DNA of 64,000 bases, from positions 1,116,001 through 1,180,000 of the forward strand of contig JAQQWL010000005.1 of assembly GCA_038363925.1 (NCBI GenBank). Direction: 5' to 3'. Both the position numbers and the translations under genes were made by a program. The DNA comes from Apiospora phragmitis (taxonomy: Eukaryota; Ascomycota; Sordariomycetes; Amphisphaeriales; Apiosporaceae). Below the pieces are notes generated by a model. The model had not been told where the DNA came from and searched no databases. It saw only the letters and a program-made list of their open reading frames with translations. Shown here piece after piece: positions 60,936 to 64,000 of this stretch (positions are counted from its first letter, which is position 1; each line of letters starts with the position of its first letter).

Positions 60936-62263
60936 ATGTCTGGAAACGTGGGATCTAACAGTGACCAGGCTGAATGCCCGTTCAGTACAGCGCAGCTCCA
61001 GCAGCTCATCGCTCAAGCCAGAGACCCCAGGGTCTTTGCAGCACTCAAGAGGCAGGGGTTCCAGATTGGTCCAGACCCAAACCCAAACCCTCAGTCTGGC
61101 AACCGTAGCGGCCCGGGTAACAAGTCAGGCCCCAAACCGTCGTCCTGCCTTTGGAAGCATCATCCCCGGCGGAAATGCGGCAAGGCCCCAGGCCCCAAAC
61201 CGTCCTGCTGTCTTTGGTAGCATCGCCCACGGAAATGCGGCAAGACCCCAGGCCCCAAGACCCGGCGTCCCCCGGTGGGAAGCACCAACAAACCCAAGCG
61301 CTGTCGGGGTACCATGGATCATGGATGGCATGATTGAATATCCCCTCACAATAAGCCACGGCCTTCCCCCCCTGAGCGCGTGTGTCGACCTAGGGCCTTT
61401 GGTGAAAGAGAAGGCAAAGGAGCTCCACTTTTGCTACCTCGCAGATGCTATCTATGGATCGGAATCTGTTCTATTGCCTGGTACACTTCCCTGCTACGTC
61501 GCCACGTTGCCGCACCACCCAGGCTCTTTGTTTCAGCTGTCGATAGAGGTCAGAGTGGCCCTATGCACCCCGACCTGGGGTGTGCGCTTGAACAACCAGT
61601 GCCCGAACCAGATCCCGATCTATCAAAGCGGCAAGGAGGTGCTCCTCGCCCAGACACACATACGCGTGATTTTGGCCCGCCGAAAGGACCACGAGGGCCC
61701 CGCCGACAGCGACAGCGAGCCGGACAGTCCGTCCCCGTCGCACCCCCAGTCAACGCTGACGGAGATCCTCCCGGCCCAACAGAACCGGCCCCGTAGCGTC
61801 GCCATCCGCCCCGCCACGGCCGACCGCGCCGCCGGGGTCCAGATGGGCGAAATGGTCGTGCACCGCCACACCGCGCGGCCCGCCGCCTTCCCCCTCGCGC
61901 TGACGCCCAACCAAGGGTACCTCGGCTCGACCCAGACCATAGGCCAGGCCGCCGCGCTGACCCTGGCCGAGGGAAACCGCGTGCGCGCCGCTTCGGGCGG
62001 CCTCATTCCCGCCATCAAGGAGCAGCTCCGCAAGGCCCTGCGCTGGAACCTCGCCATGCCGCCCAACAGCGGCAGCGACCCCGCCACCGACGGTGTGCTG
62101 AACGTGGCCGAGTTCGCGGGCGTCGAGGGCGAACTACCTCGCGGCCATGCGGCCGCTGGACGACGTCGCCTTCCTGCGCGCTCTGACTGCTGGCTTCGTC
62201 GGCCTGAAGGAGCTGGCTCGCCAGTACAATGGCGCGGTTAATGACATAAATAGTAGACAATAG
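60936..62263 (+). CDS. Repeat-containing protein of unknown function, two +1 frame disruptions
   Basis: The ATG at 60936 (tcaccATGtct) reads MSGNVGSNSDQAECPFSTAQ, then LQQLIAQARDPRVFAALKRQ. Between about 61,080 and 61,130 the coding frame shifts by +1 to a frame with two tandem units of about 20 residues (PAFGSIIPGGNAARPQAP and AVFGSIAHGNAARPQAP) and then a domain-like part (DLGPLVKEKAKELHFCYLAD, LFQLSIEVRVAL, IRVILARRKDHEG). A second +1 shift at about 62,130 leads from NVAEFAGVEG to NYLAAMRPLDDVAFLRALTA and a natural end at 62263. Each part has coherent codon use, so this looks like one gene of about 440 codons with two extra bases. A short intron could explain the first shift but no GT-AG pair of plausible length gave the right phase. 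Function unknown. Confidence 0.55.
61130..61262 (+). repeat. Tandem duplication within the 60.9-kb gene
   Basis: Two imperfect copies of a unit of about 60-66 bases beginning CAGGCCCCAAACCGTC, followed by a partial third. They encode the GSI-x-GNAARPQAP peptides in one frame. Confidence 0.7.
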
Positions 62264-62975
62264 GGCTGAGAAAGTGTAAGAAGGTAAGCAGGAAGCATGA
62301 AGCGTAAGCTAAGAATGAGTAGATTTAGGTAAATAAAAAGCCATGAACAATAAGTATTCCTCCGAACGAACAGCTTAAAGGCCCGTGTTATCGTGAGAGA
62401 AACCATCTACCACCTAATCCCTTGTTCTGATTCTGATGTTCCGTCGACAAACCACTCAGCAAACAGTAGGCTGCATATTATGGTCTTCCTAATTGTGTCG
62501 TTTCGGAAATTTGCCATCAGTTAGTGTTCCCCGAGCCGAGTCTTTGTTACACAACATCTTGCAAGTGATTCTCATTTCTAACCAGACATCCCATCCCTGT
62601 CGTGATCAAGACGTAAGCAAGACCAGGGGAATCAAGGCTTACCTGCGCTCTTCCCGTTACTCCTTGCCTAGAGTGCCTAGAGTTGCTTGATTTATGCATT
62701 TCTTGTTGTCTTTGGCCCCCTCGTCACATATATACATGCATTCCCGCTAGACCTGATGGCTACTGCTACGGGTCGAGACGTGAGGCTACTGGGTTAACGA
62801 GTGTACCTATGTATTTAGCTAATAGCTATGTTTCCCTGGAGGGTTACATGATAAATTGCAAGCCTTTCCTTCTTTACCGGCAGCGTCGAGTGCGGGAGAG
62901 AAAACCCTACCCCCTACTAAGAGGGGGGAAAACCCACACCCGCGGTCTGTCATGCCGACTTTTCGCTTTCATCCC
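62264..62975. other. Intergenic, convergent 3' flanks
   Basis: No gene seen between the convergent ends of the 60.9-kb gene and the cysteine-rich gene. Confidence 0.5.
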
Positions 62976-63437
62976 TTAGTCACACTCGAGACCACCATTG
63001 ACGTCTGCGCAGTCTAAAAGCGAAGGTGTATGTTAGTTACTGTTGTCTCTGTCCTCTGCTATTGGCTGGCTGAAACAAGGAGAAGAGGCAAGTCAAGGTT
63101 GCAAAATAACAGCATAACGGAACATAGATAGTTAGTACTTACGCCCACTGAAGGTAGGGGAGCCGTTGGTGCCATCCACATAATACTTGCAGCTCGTCCC
63201 AGCCTTGTGTTGGCAGTTGTTGGGACACCGGCAAGCAGAGTCTATCATTGTAGAAATCAGCACATGAATGCTTTTCCCCCAAGAATTGGGTCAAAAAGGA
63301 AGCTCCCTCTTACACTTGTCAACGGCTATCAGGGCCGCTCGGGCACCCAGGTCGGAGCCCGTGTCAATCGCGGCGCCCATCGTCGGGGCGGCGAAGAGCA
63401 GTGTGGCGGCGGAGGCGAGGGCGGCTCAGAACAACAT
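62976..63437 (-). CDS. Small secreted cysteine-rich protein, effector-like, in-frame TGA at codon 4
   Basis: Three minus-strand exons, 63437-63314, 63241-63143 and 63013-62976, joined by GTAAGA/TAG and GTAAGT/TAG sites, make exactly 87 codons including the stop. A signal-peptide-like start (ALASAATLLFAAPTMGA) is followed by a mature part of about 60 residues with six cysteines: ACRC, PNNC, TSC, GHC and LEC, the spacing of a three-disulfide small secreted protein. The ATG has a good context (gccaaaATGt), but codon 4 is TGA. Read as a sense codon the signal peptide is perfect, so this is either a nonsense allele or a base error. The exons and phase agreement make it a real gene or recent pseudogene. 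No family is recognised. No toxin activity is implied. Confidence 0.6.
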
Positions 63438-64000
63438 TTTGGCTGGTAGAGTGGTCTTTTGTTAAGGAATACTTATTGATCAGGGAGACTGAATGTGCTA
63501 GGTATCAGATTGAGTGATACCTGGAGTTGTGATGAGATGCCGAGAGATTTGTATTCAGAGCTGGCCAAGACAGCCCCTTTTATACCTCGAGAGCACCCAG
63601 CATCAGGCTCGCGGAGGTATGATTGAAGAGGAAGGGGATCGGCATAAGCCATGTTTGGTATCCCTCCATGCTTCTTGTGACGTTGGTGAGTCCCAAAGGT
63701 GTACCTGTGATCTCCATGGTTATCAATGCTTTCAGAAAGCATCTCAAAGGTACCTAGAGGACTACATCAAGATATTACTCATGTCCATCCTCCCTTTCCT
63801 AACCGGGCTATCGCATTGGACTCGTTTCTTATTCAATGAAGGAAACATGATATGTTACTACAAAATACACTGCAGAATAGGACTGATGTTCCACTCAAGC
63901 AGAGTAAGCAGCGCAGTATACGAAGTATGAATACTTATAGAATGGTCTGTTTTGGACGAAGTCCTATCATATCATGTTTAATATCTAATAGTTATGCATT
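63438..64000. other. Flank of the cysteine-rich gene to the window end
   Basis: Promoter side of the minus-strand gene, then unassigned DNA. A 138-codon frame at 63,514-63,930 has no supporting feature. Confidence 0.4.

Overview
The window reads as nuclear DNA of a filamentous ascomycete, most likely a Sordariomycete. The genes are GC-rich and broken by short introns with GTRNGT donors. Several families are fungal: a CFEM/GPI protein, a division-1 chitin synthase, a soluble GAF hybrid histidine kinase and dynactin p25. The centre is a block about 20 kb long of AT-rich DNA with the signature of repeat-induced point mutation (RIP): CpA and TpG are scarce, TpA is everywhere, CpG survives. No rRNA gene, functional tRNA gene or CRISPR array was seen.

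Left arm (1-22,680): a five-exon O-methyltransferase (944-2565), a small unknown gene (3207-3569), a two-exon unknown gene on the minus strand (5890-6453), a MYND zinc-finger gene (8539-9294), dynactin p25 (9911-10741), a CFEM protein with a microsatellite-filled intron (12718-13594), a THEM6-like hot-dog protein on the minus strand (14038-15232) and a 1260-residue hybrid histidine kinase (18206-22063).

Central island (about 22,680-42,615): no live gene. It is a nested transposon graveyard. A chromodomain Ty3/gypsy element on the minus strand (about 27.0-38.8 kb) was split by three Fot1/pogo-type DNA transposons. Two more Fot1/pogo relatives and a Ty1/copia-like fragment lie beside it. Two copies of a roughly 495-bp element with roughly 130-bp direct terminal repeats look like a TRIM (terminal-repeat retrotransposon in miniature) and carry tRNA-like box A/box B motifs. 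A 38-bp remnant of the same terminal repeat sits between perfect 5-bp target duplications.

Right arm (42,615-64,000): a multi-exon membrane protein on the minus strand (43631-46098), a class I-type chitin synthase (49319-52578), a SAM methyltransferase (53858-54807), an MFS anion:cation symporter-like transporter (55471-57355), a secreted-type FAD oxidoreductase (58128-59642), two unknown genes (60011-60445 minus, 60936-62263 plus) and a small secreted six-cysteine protein on the minus strand (62976-63437).

Four genes carry single-base frame disruptions (MYND, p25, the methyltransferase, and the 60.9-kb gene twice). Two carry an in-frame TGA (the transporter and the Cys-rich protein). These may be assembly indels or real decay; only reads or transcripts can tell. 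The genes form no obvious pathway cluster. Exon limits were worked out by eye from splice signals, reading frame and remembered family sequence, without any search.
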